From: Butyricimonas faecihominis
Lineage (GTDB): Bacteria; Bacteroidota; Bacteroidia; Bacteroidales; Marinifilaceae
Assembly (NCBI RefSeq): GCF_033096445.1
Contig: NZ_AP028155.1
Span: forward strand, 873,880 to 937,879
Direction of reading: 5' to 3'
Length of the DNA stretch: 64,000 nt
Below are positions 35,953 through 46,090 of the stretch, in pieces. A model generated the notes under the pieces. The model had not been told where the DNA came from, ran no database searches, and saw only the letters and a list, made by a program, of their open reading frames with translations. The first letter of the stretch is position 1. Each line of letters starts with the position of its first letter. Made by a program: the position numbers and the translations under genes.

Positions 35953-37467
35953 ATGGTTACAGAAATGTCTTTCGTTAGGATTTTCTTTTTATGGAGTATG
36001 TTATTGTCGGTTATTTGTATCGATGGATTTGCCCAGTCCACAAAACAAGAGTCGGAAGAGCAGGTGATGCCCCGGTTGGTAGGGCGTCATTATCAAAGAC
36101 AGGAAAATATTTCGGGGAAAGAAATATTGGTAGAGGGGTATGTACGGCATTTGTATGCGGATTCTATCACGAAAACTATTTCCGTGCAATTAGACCGTTT
36201 TTCAAGGAAAGGGGTTCCACAAGGTTCGGGAATACTTTTTGTTTGGGACACGGAAAAGGAACGATCCTTGTGGCATTGTAAAATTAATAGTGATATTGAG
36301 AATCTCAGTCCTGTTCAGAACGTGTTATTTTTGACATCCGACTTCAAGACCCGGTGCTTTGACCGACGGAGTGGAAAGGAACGTTGGAATGATAGAGGTA
36401 GCATTAGTTACGTGGATCAGAAATGGGGCGTGGGGATAAGATGTAAAGATAATTTGGGAGGTACGGAGGTTTCAAAACTGGAAGGGATCAGCTTGCATAA
36501 CGGGAAGAAAATATGGGAAAGGAAGATCTTTTCCCAACAAGGATGGGCGGATATGTTACCCTTGAATGATTCGGTTATTCTCTTGCTTTCAGATGCCTTG
36601 TATGCGATTAACATGAAAAACGGGGAAGGATGGAGGCATGAGATCTTTTTAAAAGAATTACCTTTCCCTAAAGCTGAAAAGGAATTTATGCAAGGGTTTA
36701 CCTCGAATATTCTCATTGAAAAAGAGAAAATATATATAGCATCATGTGATCGTTTGTTTTGCTTGGATCACACGGGAAAAGTGCTTTGGTTACAGGGGGT
36801 ATCCCGAAAAATAACCGGTGAATCCCAGATATTTACAATGGATAGTTCGCTTTACATGGTAAACTACGGAAGTGGTCTCGTTAAAGGCTCGATGACGAAA
36901 AAATGGGGGATTCCTTATGTCGCTAAGTTTAATAAGAATACGGGGCTTCAAGAAGCGTTTTCCTCATTTCCAACAACTTTGGGAATTGTAAATCACGTAC
37001 AAGTGTCCAAAGATACTTTGTATGTATTATTTGATCAACATCTGATAAAATTGTCCTCGTTGGACTTGGCACGGGGAATTCAAGTAGAATTTTCTCTGGA
37101 TAGAGATCGGGCAGGATATTTTGCCAGTAACCGGATATTTGTTTTGGAAGATTCTAGATACAAGACATTGCAGGAGATGGATAGTACTCAATGTTATATC
37201 CTTACCGGGAAACAAAATATCTTGTGTGTCAAGGCGGATGTGCAGGGTGCAAGAATGTTATTGCCGAGCGAGTATTGTCTGTGTTACCTGACTTATCAAG
37301 GGTATTCTTTTCTTTCCCGTGGAGAGGAAACTATTGTAATCGCTCCTTCGGGAGAGTTATGGGCTCATTTGCGAATCAGTAAAAATGCCGTACGCGTTGG
37401 GAATAAATTGTATGATGCCCAAGAAAACAAGATAACCATTGTTGATTTGGACGAGGTGATTCATTAA
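35953..37467 (+). CDS. Exported PQQ-like beta-propeller protein
   Basis: A 504-aa exported protein. I prefer the ATG at 35953, since a -7-like box overlaps the alternative GTG at 35926; another ATG at 35965 is possible. A signal peptide (MSFVRIFFLWSMLLSVICID) ends near GFAQS. The rest is repeated beta-sheet blades with PQQ-type signatures such as DRRSGKERWND, LHNGKKIWERK, LDHTGKVLWLQG and APSGELWAHLR. Such propellers bind partners or ligands, and no quinone-enzyme catalytic residues are evident. No obvious functional link to the neighbours is seen. Confidence 0.78.
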   Translation: MVTEMSFVRIFFLWSMLLSVICIDGFAQSTKQESEEQVMPRLVGRHYQRQENISGKEILVEGYVRHLYADSITKTISVQLDRFSRKGVPQGSGILFVWDTEKERSLWHCKINSDIENLSPVQNVLFLTSDFKTRCFDRRSGKERWNDRGSISYVDQKWGVGIRCKDNLGGTEVSKLEGISLHNGKKIWERKIFSQQGWADMLPLNDSVILLLSDALYAINMKNGEGWRHEIFLKELPFPKAEKEFMQGFTSNILIEKEKIYIASCDRLFCLDHTGKVLWLQGVSRKITGESQIFTMDSSLYMVNYGSGLVKGSMTKKWGIPYVAKFNKNTGLQEAFSSFPTTLGIVNHVQVSKDTLYVLFDQHLIKLSSLDLARGIQVEFSLDRDRAGYFASNRIFVLEDSRYKTLQEMDSTQCYILTGKQNILCVKADVQGARMLLPSEYCLCYLTYQGYSFLSRGEETIVIAPSGELWAHLRISKNAVRVGNKLYDAQENKITIVDLDEVIH

Positions 37468-37548
37468 TTTTTATTCAAGTTATAGTAAAAAGCCTGTTTT
37501 TTGATTATTATTCTTACTTTTGCCGAAGTGTAAAAAAGTACGATCAAT

Positions 37549-38115
37549 ATGGATTTGCTCAAAAAAAGAATCTTACAGGATGGAAAATGCTTTGAAGGTG
37601 GCATTTTAAAAGTGGATAGTTTTATTAATCACCAAATGGACCCGATTTTAATGAAGTCGATCGGGGTGGAATTTGTGCGTCGTTTCGCGAATAAGGATTT
37701 TAATAAAGTGATGACCATTGAGGCTAGCGGTATTGCTCCGGCAATCATGGTGGGGTATCTTTTGGAATTGCCCGTGGTCTTCGCCAAGAAAAAGCAACCG
37801 AAAACGATGGAAAATATGATTTCAACGACGGTACGATCTTTTACAAAAGATCGGGAATATAATGTTTGTATCAGTAAAGATTTCTTGAGTAAAGAGGATC
37901 GTGTGCTTTTTATTGATGACTTCCTTGCAAACGGGAATGCCGCGAATGGTATTATTGATTTGATTGACCGGGCGGGGGCGCAACTTGTAGGCATGGGATT
38001 TATTATTGAAAAGGCTTTTCAACATGGGGGCGAAGTACTGAGAGAACGTGGGATTCATGTTGAATCTTTAGCTATTATAGATAGTTTGGATAATTGTCAG
38101 ATAAAAATAAGATAA
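37549..38115 (+). CDS. xpt: Xanthine phosphoribosyltransferase
   Basis: A 188-aa type I phosphoribosyltransferase that converts xanthine plus PRPP to XMP in purine salvage. The PRPP motif [13 protein letters not shown] (around residue 120) and the loop [13 protein letters not shown] are characteristic of the Gram-positive-type Xpt family. The start [20 protein letters not shown] also matches this family. The xanthine permease gene follows after 6 bp, forming an import-and-salvage operon. I saw no purine riboswitch upstream. TACTTTTG at 37515-37522 is a possible -7 box. Confidence 0.96.
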   Translation: MDLLKKRILQDGKCFEGGILKVDSFINHQMDPILMKSIGVEFVRRFANKDFNKVMTIEASGIAPAIMVGYLLELPVVFAKKKQPKTMENMISTTVRSFTKDREYNVCISKDFLSKEDRVLFIDDFLANGNAANGIIDLIDRAGAQLVGMGFIIEKAFQHGGEVLRERGIHVESLAIIDSLDNCQIKIR

Positions 38116-38121
38116 TCCGGC

Positions 38122-39453
38122 ATGAGTGAAACGACCAATCGTCAGGTTAGTTCGGCCATTATTTATGGAATAGAGGACCGTCCGCCTTTTAAAGAGGCTT
38201 TTTTTGCTGCGTTACAGCATTTATTAGCCATTTTTGTTGCCATTATAACTCCACCGTTAATTATTGCCGGAGCGTTGAACCTTGACTTGGAAACGACGGG
38301 TTTTCTCGTTTCGATGGCTCTTTTTGCCTCCGGTGTCTCGACTTTTATTCAATGTAGACGGGTTGGACCTATCGGAACCGGGTTATTATGTATTCAAGGA
38401 ACAAGTTTTTCGTTTATCGGCCCGATTATATCTACGGGATTGGCGGGTGGTTTGCCTCTGATATTCGGGGTGTGCATGGCAGGTTCAGTGGTTGAGATGC
38501 TGATAAGTAGGATTTTGAAATATGCCAAGAAAATCATTACCCCGCTGGTATCGGGAATTGTGGTAACATTAATCGGGATGAGTCTGGTGAAAGTAGGTAT
38601 TACGGCTTGTGGAGGGGGTGTTATTGCTAAAGAAAACGGTACTTTCGGTAGTTTCGAGAATCTCGGATTGGCTTTACTGGTGTTAGTTTTGATCATCTTT
38701 TTTAACCGGAGTAATAATAAATATCTACGGATGAGTTCCATCGTGATCGGGTTAGTCGTGGGATATGTGGTCGCTTATTTCATGGGTATGATAGACTTCT
38801 CTTCTGTACAGAGTTATTCCGGGGTAAATATTCCTGTTCCTTTTAAATACGGGTTGGCTTTTAGCTGGTCGTCATTTATTGCCGTCGGGTTGATTTACAT
38901 GATCACTGCTATCGAGGCTTATGGTGATATTACGGCTAATTCCATGATTTCGGGGGAACCCGTGGAAGGAGAGAGGTTTATTAAACGGGCTTCCGGGGGA
39001 ATCCTTGCCGATGGTTTCAATTCTTTCTTGGCAGGGGCATTTAATTCTTTCCCGAATTCCGTGTTTGCCCAGAATAACGGGATGATACAATTAACGGGAG
39101 TGGCCAGTCGTTATGTGGGATATTATATTGCCGCTTTTTTAGTGATATTGGGACTTTTTCCTGCTGTCGGGCTGGTGTTCTCGTTAATGCCGGAACCGGT
39201 TCTGGGGGGAGCGACACTACTTATGTTCGGTACGGTCGCTGCTGCCGGAATCCGTATTATTGCCTCCCAGAATATAAACAGGAAAGCCACGCTGGTTATA
39301 GCATTGAGTTTCTCCTTGGGATTAAGTGTCGAATTCATTCCGGAAATATTGAACAGTTGTTCCGATACCATTAAAAATATATTCTCATCCGGGATCACGA
39401 CGGGAGGTTTGACGGCAATTGTGTCGAATGTACTGATACACGTGAAAGAATAA
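38122..39453 (+). CDS. NCS2 family xanthine permease
   Basis: A 443-aa membrane protein of the nucleobase-cation symporter-2 family with about 12-14 helices. Characteristic stretches are FFAALQHLLAIFVAIITPPL at the N-terminus, AIEAYGDITANS (family glutamate motif in helix 8) and SFPNSVFAQNNGMIQLTGVA (signature region of helix 10). Members carry xanthine or uric acid with protons. Its position 6 bp after xpt makes xanthine the likely substrate. Confidence 0.95.
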   Translation: MSETTNRQVSSAIIYGIEDRPPFKEAFFAALQHLLAIFVAIITPPLIIAGALNLDLETTGFLVSMALFASGVSTFIQCRRVGPIGTGLLCIQGTSFSFIGPIISTGLAGGLPLIFGVCMAGSVVEMLISRILKYAKKIITPLVSGIVVTLIGMSLVKVGITACGGGVIAKENGTFGSFENLGLALLVLVLIIFFNRSNNKYLRMSSIVIGLVVGYVVAYFMGMIDFSSVQSYSGVNIPVPFKYGLAFSWSSFIAVGLIYMITAIEAYGDITANSMISGEPVEGERFIKRASGGILADGFNSFLAGAFNSFPNSVFAQNNGMIQLTGVASRYVGYYIAAFLVILGLFPAVGLVFSLMPEPVLGGATLLMFGTVAAAGIRIIASQNINRKATLVIALSFSLGLSVEFIPEILNSCSDTIKNIFSSGITTGGLTAIVSNVLIHVKE

Positions 39454-39504
39454 TCGTGAAAACAACCTTTAAGAGTTGATTCTTAAATTAGATTATAGCA
39501 TAAA

Positions 39505-40656
39505 ATGATAGGAATAGAAGAGATTTACCCTTTGGCTGTTGAATTCCGGCGTTATTTTCATCAACATCCGGAATTCGCCATGCAAGAAGTGGAGACACAA
39601 CGCTATATTGCGGAAGTACTGGAACAGAATGGAATCCCGTACCAAAAAGTGGGGACGGGATTAATTGCAACCGTGGGGAAAGGAGAGAAATGTATCGCAA
39701 TCCGGGCTGATATGGATGCTCTGAAAGTCAAGGAAGAGACAGGATTATCCTATTGCTCTCAAAATGAAGACATGATGCATGCTTGTGGGCATGATATGCA
39801 CATGGCTATGGTTTTAGGGGCTGCACTTGTTCTTAAATCCGGAGAAGACAAATTACAGGGAACAATAAAAATTGTTTTTCAACCCAGTGAAGAGAAACGT
39901 CCGGGAGGGGCTCGTTTATTACTTCCCGAACTTTTAAAAGAACCCGTTCCGCAAGCTATATTCGGACAACACGTTTTCCCGAACCTTCCGACCGGAACTA
40001 TCGGAATTCGTCCCGGGGCCTTTTTCGCCTCTTCAGATAATATTATTTTTTCCGTGGAAGGTAAAGGTACTCATGCTGCCATGCCACACATGGGTTCGGA
40101 TCCCATATTGGCCACGGCTTGCTTGATACAATTTTACCAGACGTTAATTACTAAATTTCGAGATCCGTTGATCCCGGCGGTTCTTTCGATCACGTCTATT
40201 CATGGTGGCACGTGTAATAACGTAATTCCGGATCGGGTAGACGTGTTGGGAACAGTTCGGACACACGATAACTCTTTACGATATAAGATATTCGAGTTAA
40301 TCGAGGAAAAATCAAACACCATTTGTGATTTATACGATTGCACATTCCATTTGGATAAAACTTGGAATGGATTGCCCGTGTTGGTGAATGATAAGAGTTT
40401 GACAGAATTTGTGAAGAAAAATGCAACAGATTTACTGGGAGAACACAATGTGATCCCAATGGATCATCTTACCTTAGGAGAAGATTTTGCCATTTACTTG
40501 GAGAAGATTCCGGGAGTATTCTGGGTCTTGGGTGTTTGTCCGCTGGAACAGGAGAGTATGCCTCCACTTCACAATCCGAGAATGGCTCCCGACGAGAATG
40601 CTATGAAAGCGGGTATTGCGCTAATGGTGGAAAATTGTGTCAGGATGTTGGGTTAA
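39505..40656 (+). CDS. M20 family amidohydrolase
   Basis: A 383-aa metal-dependent amidohydrolase of the IAA-amino acid/hippurate hydrolase group. Metal ligands are in MHACGHDMHMAM, in EEKRPGG and at the C-terminal HNPRMAPDE. The lid domain has THAAMPHMGSDP. Enzymes of this group cleave N-acyl amino acids or similar amides. The substrate is unknown. There is no signal peptide, so it is cytoplasmic. Confidence 0.94.
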   Translation: MIGIEEIYPLAVEFRRYFHQHPEFAMQEVETQRYIAEVLEQNGIPYQKVGTGLIATVGKGEKCIAIRADMDALKVKEETGLSYCSQNEDMMHACGHDMHMAMVLGAALVLKSGEDKLQGTIKIVFQPSEEKRPGGARLLLPELLKEPVPQAIFGQHVFPNLPTGTIGIRPGAFFASSDNIIFSVEGKGTHAAMPHMGSDPILATACLIQFYQTLITKFRDPLIPAVLSITSIHGGTCNNVIPDRVDVLGTVRTHDNSLRYKIFELIEEKSNTICDLYDCTFHLDKTWNGLPVLVNDKSLTEFVKKNATDLLGEHNVIPMDHLTLGEDFAIYLEKIPGVFWVLGVCPLEQESMPPLHNPRMAPDENAMKAGIALMVENCVRMLG

Positions 40657-40678
40657 TGAAATACTTTAGGACACATAT

Positions 40679-40715
40679 TAAAAATCCCCAAGAGTTAGAG
40701 TCTTGGGGATTTTTA
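40679..40715. terminator. Bidirectional terminator
   Basis: A perfect 15-bp stem (40679-40693 with 40701-40715) with a 7-nt loop and A/T flanks lies between the convergent M20 and alpha/beta-hydrolase genes. Confidence 0.92.
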
Positions 40716-40731
40716 ATCGTATATTCCGATA

Positions 40732-42129
40732 TTACTGTAAATCTGCAATATTTACTTCTATTGCAGCCGGATAAATTCTTTCCGGGTCGAAAAATGCAGC
40801 ACAACTGTTCACCATGTTTTTAAGTTGTGGTTTAACTTTTCCCTTGAAAGCCTCTTTTCCATTTACTACCAATGTAATTTCCTTGTCTAGATCTACCAGT
40901 TGATCATTCAAGTAAATGATTACTTTCCCTTTTGTTGCGGGTTGATAGCTCTTTTCAAAATCCAGTTCGATACCCCAGTTCGGATCAATTTCTGTTGCTT
41001 TATAAGTAACTAAATCAACCTTTAAGGAAATATTATTCTCTTGTATATCCATTTCATAATGGGTTCTGGATTTCGTATCATCATTAGAACGTTCTTCAAC
41101 AAATAAGTTGTAGAATCCATTACGGTATAAACCATCCATTTCAAAGTTCTCCCAACTTACATGCTTGGGATAGGGATTCCGGGTATATTGTTTCAACCAA
41201 GGAGTTGTAAGCTTGTAATCTATACCGTGTCCCATACCGGGAATAAGTTCTATACGATGGATATAATGACCCGGGTTGGCTTTTTCTAATTTATCAAACG
41301 CATCTTTCGTGCGTTGCGTAAGCTTATTCCTGTAAAATCCCCTGTCGTTTGCTCCTGTTAACAGGGAGAAGGCGATGTTTCTGCAATTTTCAACGGGTGC
41401 ATTCTTCAGAGGTTCCCCTCCAGCCATCGGGCCTGCTGCAGCCAGATAATCCGCATAAAATGATGCTAACCGTTGACTACCGTATCCGCCTTCTGATATT
41501 CCGAAAAAGTAAACTTTATTGGGATTTATTTTTCCGGATACGAAAGCTAAACGTAACATCTTTTCCCAAGCAAATTGCTTTGCCTTTTGCCACCAACGAT
41601 AGTAATCGCCCATGTTGGGGATCTGAGGTATGAAGTAAACCGATGGAGCATCATCGAACTTTTGACATATGTTGATTCCCGTTCTCCATTCACTGGCTTT
41701 ATCTCCAGAACCATGCGTGTATAGATATAATGGGAAACCTCCTTCCGGTTCTGCATCCCCCTTGTAACCCCAGTAATACGGCATGATTGCATTGGGTTCC
41801 AGTTCCTGTGGGAGAGTCCATTTTCCTGAATTTGCTTTTTCCAGTTTATCAAGATTAATCAGTTTCTGCTCGGAGAATTTGTTATTTGCCTCCTTCCATG
41901 CATCCCACACGATTTGCTGCATCTTTTTCACATCAGTTGATTTGAGTGTGCTTTTGTCTTTATAGGCATCAGCATTACCTGACAGGTGACCGGAGAAATG
42001 GGTCGTGATTTTTTCTTTTGTTTTTACATCCTGTTTTTTCAAGGATACTTCTTGAGCTATGCTATAATTTGAAAATGCAAGGACTATTAACAAGCTCAAC
42101 ATTTTGAACGAATAAATGGTATCTTTCAT
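40732..42129 (-). CDS. Exported alpha/beta hydrolase
   Basis: A 465-aa exported protein. A signal peptide (ending NYSIAQE) is followed by an N-terminal region and an alpha/beta-hydrolase domain. The nucleophile elbow FFGISEGGYGSQRLASF carries the serine, and a likely catalytic histidine lies in GMGHGIDYKL. A beta-rich C-terminal region of about 130 residues follows. The fold resembles secreted polyhydroxyalkanoate depolymerase/esterase-type hydrolases. The substrate is unknown. The gene stands alone between a terminator and the butyrate kinase terminator. Confidence 0.8.
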   Translation of the reverse strand: MKDTIYSFKMLSLLIVLAFSNYSIAQEVSLKKQDVKTKEKITTHFSGHLSGNADAYKDKSTLKSTDVKKMQQIVWDAWKEANNKFSEQKLINLDKLEKANSGKWTLPQELEPNAIMPYYWGYKGDAEPEGGFPLYLYTHGSGDKASEWRTGINICQKFDDAPSVYFIPQIPNMGDYYRWWQKAKQFAWEKMLRLAFVSGKINPNKVYFFGISEGGYGSQRLASFYADYLAAAGPMAGGEPLKNAPVENCRNIAFSLLTGANDRGFYRNKLTQRTKDAFDKLEKANPGHYIHRIELIPGMGHGIDYKLTTPWLKQYTRNPYPKHVSWENFEMDGLYRNGFYNLFVEERSNDDTKSRTHYEMDIQENNISLKVDLVTYKATEIDPNWGIELDFEKSYQPATKGKVIIYLNDQLVDLDKEITLVVNGKEAFKGKVKPQLKNMVNSCAAFFDPERIYPAAIEVNIADLQ

Positions 42130-42235
42130 TTTTGTTATTTATATTTTGTATCGTTACAAAACTACAAAAAAATATGCAAAGATACTTCTTTAGAGCCATT
42201 AGAGTGTTCCTTGGATTCCCGTACTCAATAAAAAA

Positions 42236-42262
42236 TGACTGGCTAAATTTATTAACCAGTCA
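42236..42262 (-). terminator. Terminator of the butyrate kinase gene
   Basis: An 11-bp stem with one mismatch (42236-42246 with 42252-42262) is followed on the minus strand by a run of six T residues. Confidence 0.85.
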
Positions 42263-42290
42263 CTTGTAATCTATTACTAATCCTAAATTA

Positions 42291-43364
42291 TTACTTGTAG
42301 ATTTTTCCAGAAAGTTCTCCGCGAAGAACCATCAGTCCGTTCATGGCTAATGCTCTCATTTCATCTTCTCCGGCATATACTTTTATCGGAGCGATAAATC
42401 CAACCATCTCTTTCACGTAGTCAACCAAGAAGGGGTTGTGAGCGATTCCTCCGGTTAACAGGATACCATCAACTTTACCTTTTAGCACGGCAGCCATTTC
42501 ACCAATAGCTTTACCTACTTGGTAAGACATGGCATCTTGTACCAATTTATATTTCGGGTCTTCTTTTGCCTTTATTTCTACTTCGTAAGCATCGTTTGTT
42601 CCAAGATAAGCCACTAATCCGCCTGCACCTTTCAACATTTTCTTGATTTCTGCTTCGGTTTTCTTACCGCTGAAACATAGTTTTACCAACTGACCGGTAG
42701 GAAGACTTCCTGAACGTTCCGGTGAAAAAGGACCATCACCATCCAAAGCATTATTCACGTCAATTACCCGTCCGTGATCATGCGCTCCAACAGAAACGCC
42801 TCCACCAAGATGCGCAATAATCAAGTTTATATCTTCGTATTTCTTCCCAATTTCTTTTGCATAAGTCCGTGCTATTGCTTTTTGATTCAAGGCATGGAAG
42901 ATTGATACTCTTGTGAAATCAGGATGTCCGGTCAAACGAGCTACCTCTTGCAACTCATCTACTACTACGGGATCTGCAATATAAGCTTTTGTTCCGTTGT
43001 TAAGAGATTTTGCGATATCGTTTGCGATCAGACCACCTAAATTGGAGGCATGTTCGCCAAGAGGAGGATTATTCAAGTCGTTAATTAAAGCTTCATTTAC
43101 CTCATACACACCGGATTCGATAGGTTTAACTAAACCACCTCTTCCAACGATCGCGTTGATCTCGTTAATATTAAATCCGGCATCCTTCAGTTCAGAAAGA
43201 ATAATATCTTTCCGGAATTGGAATTGTGAAGCCACGCTATCGAATTTCGCAATTTCCTCTGCGGAATGTTTGATGTTCTTTACAAATTTCTCTGTTTCAT
43301 CTTCAAAGATTGCAATTTTCGTGGAAGTTGATCCCGGATTGATCGCAAGAATTTTAAATGACAT
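42291..43364 (-). CDS. buk: Butyrate kinase
   Basis: A 357-aa ASKHA-fold acyl kinase. The N-terminus ILAINPGSTSTKIAIFEDE has the phosphate-binding NPGSTSTK motif. IIAHLGGGVSVGAHDHGRV and ILLTGGIAHNPFLVDY complete the active site. Butyrate kinase converts butyryl phosphate plus ADP to butyrate plus ATP, the last step of one butyrate-forming route. It can also act on branched-chain acids. No phosphate butyryltransferase gene is adjacent. Confidence 0.97.
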   Translation of the reverse strand: MSFKILAINPGSTSTKIAIFEDETEKFVKNIKHSAEEIAKFDSVASQFQFRKDIILSELKDAGFNINEINAIVGRGGLVKPIESGVYEVNEALINDLNNPPLGEHASNLGGLIANDIAKSLNNGTKAYIADPVVVDELQEVARLTGHPDFTRVSIFHALNQKAIARTYAKEIGKKYEDINLIIAHLGGGVSVGAHDHGRVIDVNNALDGDGPFSPERSGSLPTGQLVKLCFSGKKTEAEIKKMLKGAGGLVAYLGTNDAYEVEIKAKEDPKYKLVQDAMSYQVGKAIGEMAAVLKGKVDGILLTGGIAHNPFLVDYVKEMVGFIAPIKVYAGEDEMRALAMNGLMVLRGELSGKIYK

Positions 43365-43484
43365 AGTTTTAATTGTTATTTTAAATATTAATAATTATTC
43401 TTTTTCGCACGTTATGAGGCTGCAAAATTTATAAATTGTAAGCAAAACTCAAAGAAAAAGTGATAATTTATTTATAATAGAGAA

Positions 43485-44606
43485 TCAATCCGAATAAGCG
43501 GATGAATAAAGGGTATCAACAATGGCTTGAGCAATGATCTTTAGGTAGTACGGGGCATTTTTTATAGAATCTTGAATAGAACGGGCATACTGGCTCATCG
43601 TGAATACTTTATCGAAACGGGTAAGGACCTGTTTTTCTGCCAATCCGACAACGGCATAAACCGGAACGTTTTGTTGCAAACATAAGGTTGCAACTGTTCC
43701 CGGAATTTTGCCATAAAAGGACTGGATATCAATTTTTCCTTCTCCGGTGATAACAATTCCGGCTTGTAAAAGATTGTCGTGGAAATGGGAGAGAGTCAGG
43801 CAATATTCGGAACCCGAAATAAGTTGTGCATTTAGTAAAGCGTGCATGGCTGCCGTGATTCCACCTGCGGCACCTCCATGTTTCAACCGGGTTACATCTT
43901 TACCTGTATGCTGTTTTAATAAAGCACTCCAAAGGCACAATTGATTATCAAGCATGACAACTTGTTCTGGTGATGCTCCTTTTTGCGGGGCAAACACAGC
44001 GGCTGCACCTTCCGGTCCACAAATAGAATTATCAACATCACATAGTATTGTAATGTGGATTCCTTTAAACCTTTGCTGCAATAATTCGATATTAATATCC
44101 TTAATACCTGTAATATAATTTCTGTTCAGAGAGTTATTGACAATTGTCAATCCCATTTCTCGCAGAGCCCCTGTTCCTCCATCCACGCTGGCACTTCCTC
44201 CAACACACAGAATCAAATTGTTCGCTCCTTGCGAGAGGGCGTGATTGATTAAAACACCGAATCCTGCCGTGTTCGTGTTCAAGATGTCATATTCCTCTCG
44301 TTTCAAATGTTTCAGACCACAAGCTTCGGCTAATTCAATGATAGCCGTGTTGTCTTTTAAGTAATACGAGGCAAAATGCTCACGTCCCAAGGCATCTACC
44401 GTTTTCGTCTTGATAGGGTGTGCATGAAGGTAATGTGCCACAATTCGGGCTGTTCCATCACCGCCATCTCCTAATGGAAGAGAGATCGTATGAAATCCAC
44501 ATTCCTCTAATTCAGAGGCTAGGATTCGACAAAACTCGAAAGCATCCAGACTTCCCTTGAATGAGTTAGGAGCTAGAAGAATATTACGGTTGTTTATGAG
44601 GTTCAT
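43485..44606 (-). CDS. Glycerate kinase (GlxK type)
   Basis: A 373-aa enzyme of the GlxK/GarK glycerate kinase family that phosphorylates D-glycerate. The N-terminus ILLAPNSFKGSLDAFEFC, the loop PLGDGGDGTARIV and the stretch CVGGSASVDGGTGALREMG match the family. It lies 2 bp downstream of the serine-hydrolase gene, so the two are probably co-transcribed; no shared pathway is obvious. Confidence 0.95.
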   Translation of the reverse strand: MNLINNRNILLAPNSFKGSLDAFEFCRILASELEECGFHTISLPLGDGGDGTARIVAHYLHAHPIKTKTVDALGREHFASYYLKDNTAIIELAEACGLKHLKREEYDILNTNTAGFGVLINHALSQGANNLILCVGGSASVDGGTGALREMGLTIVNNSLNRNYITGIKDINIELLQQRFKGIHITILCDVDNSICGPEGAAAVFAPQKGASPEQVVMLDNQLCLWSALLKQHTGKDVTRLKHGGAAGGITAAMHALLNAQLISGSEYCLTLSHFHDNLLQAGIVITGEGKIDIQSFYGKIPGTVATLCLQQNVPVYAVVGLAEKQVLTRFDKVFTMSQYARSIQDSIKNAPYYLKIIAQAIVDTLYSSAYSD

Positions 44607-44608
44607 GG

Positions 44609-45979
44609 TTAGATATTGTCAGGATGCACGGGATGTGCTTGGACTCCTTTTTCATTGGCCAGCAATTTTTTCCCGTCTTCGAAAGCCTTGCAGTAATCAG
44701 GATCAAACAGATTTCTGTCCGGCCATTCTTTTACCCGATCCATGGCACGAGCCATCATACCTTCAATCTTATGAGGAAAACGAGGTCCGGTCCAATTGCT
44801 CGTGTTTGTGATAAATGCCCAACAGAACCCGTCCCGTTGACGTTTCAACATGGCACTGGTTCCCGCCAAAGTACCGGAACGCCACCAATCACCTTGATTG
44901 TTCGTGTTCATCCAACCAAGAGGCAAAGCATTTTTCACACATTTCGTCATGGTCTCCACGCTTTCTTTTGTCAATATATCCGGATATGAATCGTCAGCGT
45001 CTATGGCAGAAAGGAAACGTAATAATTCCGTCGGGGAAGCTACCCAGCCACCGGCACCGTAAAGAGCCTCGATATTGTTTCCCCCGTTACTGCGATATAC
45101 TAGCGTGTCCCGCCCATCGCATGAACGGATCAGGTCTGCGTCTGATTGTTCGTAATACCTGACCTCGTTGAAATATCGGTCTTTATCCAGATTATGGGCC
45201 AAGTGCATATCGTAACACCCGGCAGGAATGAGTATGCTGTCTTGAATAAATTCTTCGTAGTTTTTTCCTGAAACTTTTTCTATTACCCTTGATAATATTC
45301 CATAACCCACGTTTGAATAACATGTGCTTGTCCCCGGTGTGAAGCCTAAACGTCGAGATAAAACAAATTTAATGATGGTATTCAAGTCGGCTGGTGCCGG
45401 AACATTCATTTTTTCTGCGATATCTACCGGGCAGAACATGGGGTCTCCTGCACGATTGGTGAATCCCCCCTGATGGCGTAGAAGATTTTCCACGGTGATA
45501 TTATTCACCCGTTTATCTTTTATCGGGGCATAAAGTGTCGTGTCACTTAAAATACCTTCCTCGCCAAATACTTTATCATCCAAGGATAGAATCCCGTTTT
45601 CAACTAATTTCATGATTCCTGCCGCCGTGATTAGTTTGGAAACCGAGGCAATTCGGAAGATGTGGTTCACATCGGTTTTCACCTCATTTTCTTCGTCGGC
45701 ATACCCATATCCCTTGCTATAAATCAGTTTCCCATCTTTCATGATCGCGAGGGAAGCCCCTTTTATTTCCCACTGATTCATAAAACGTTCAATCGTTTGA
45801 TCTAAACGCTTGGTTTCAACTAGATCAGAATATTCATTCGTGAATAAATCATGTACCGCTACGGCAAGCGTGTCTTGGGGAATAGAATCTTTTTCAACCT
45901 GAATTTCTTTCGTGAAAGAATTCCAAGGTCTGAAACTGATAACTAAAAAGAATAGTATAATTAGTATAATATATTTCAT
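44609..45979 (-). CDS. Exported serine hydrolase (beta-lactamase/class C fold)
   Basis: A 456-aa exported protein of the beta-lactamase-related serine hydrolase family. The N-terminal hydrophobic segment (MKYIILIILFFLVISFRPW) is a signal or anchor. The catalytic motifs are SVSK in FRIASVSKLITA (SxxK) and YSN in CYSNVGYGILSRV (YxN). Members are D-alanyl carboxypeptidase-like, esterase or peptidase enzymes in the envelope. The sequence does not say which. It immediately precedes the glycerate kinase gene. Confidence 0.9.
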   Translation of the reverse strand: MKYIILIILFFLVISFRPWNSFTKEIQVEKDSIPQDTLAVAVHDLFTNEYSDLVETKRLDQTIERFMNQWEIKGASLAIMKDGKLIYSKGYGYADEENEVKTDVNHIFRIASVSKLITAAGIMKLVENGILSLDDKVFGEEGILSDTTLYAPIKDKRVNNITVENLLRHQGGFTNRAGDPMFCPVDIAEKMNVPAPADLNTIIKFVLSRRLGFTPGTSTCYSNVGYGILSRVIEKVSGKNYEEFIQDSILIPAGCYDMHLAHNLDKDRYFNEVRYYEQSDADLIRSCDGRDTLVYRSNGGNNIEALYGAGGWVASPTELLRFLSAIDADDSYPDILTKESVETMTKCVKNALPLGWMNTNNQGDWWRSGTLAGTSAMLKRQRDGFCWAFITNTSNWTGPRFPHKIEGMMARAMDRVKEWPDRNLFDPDYCKAFEDGKKLLANEKGVQAHPVHPDNI

Positions 45980-46002
45980 TACATCTGCAATCTAAAGGAA
46001 AA

Positions 46003-46038
46003 AGCGTAATATTCTTTTGAGATGGAATATTACGCTTG
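46003..46038 (-). terminator. Terminator after the class IV aminotransferase gene
   Basis: A 13-bp perfect stem (46003-46015 with 46026-46038) is followed on the minus strand by a short T-run, separating the aminotransferase and serine-hydrolase genes. Confidence 0.85.
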
Positions 46039-46090
46039 CAATATTAATAAAAATACATTTTTATTCAAAGAGATCAGATGTGAAACACCT

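Noticed and set aside
37468-37548. Purine riboswitch upstream of xpt
   Set aside because: The gap is only about 80 bp and lacks the conserved purine aptamer loops.
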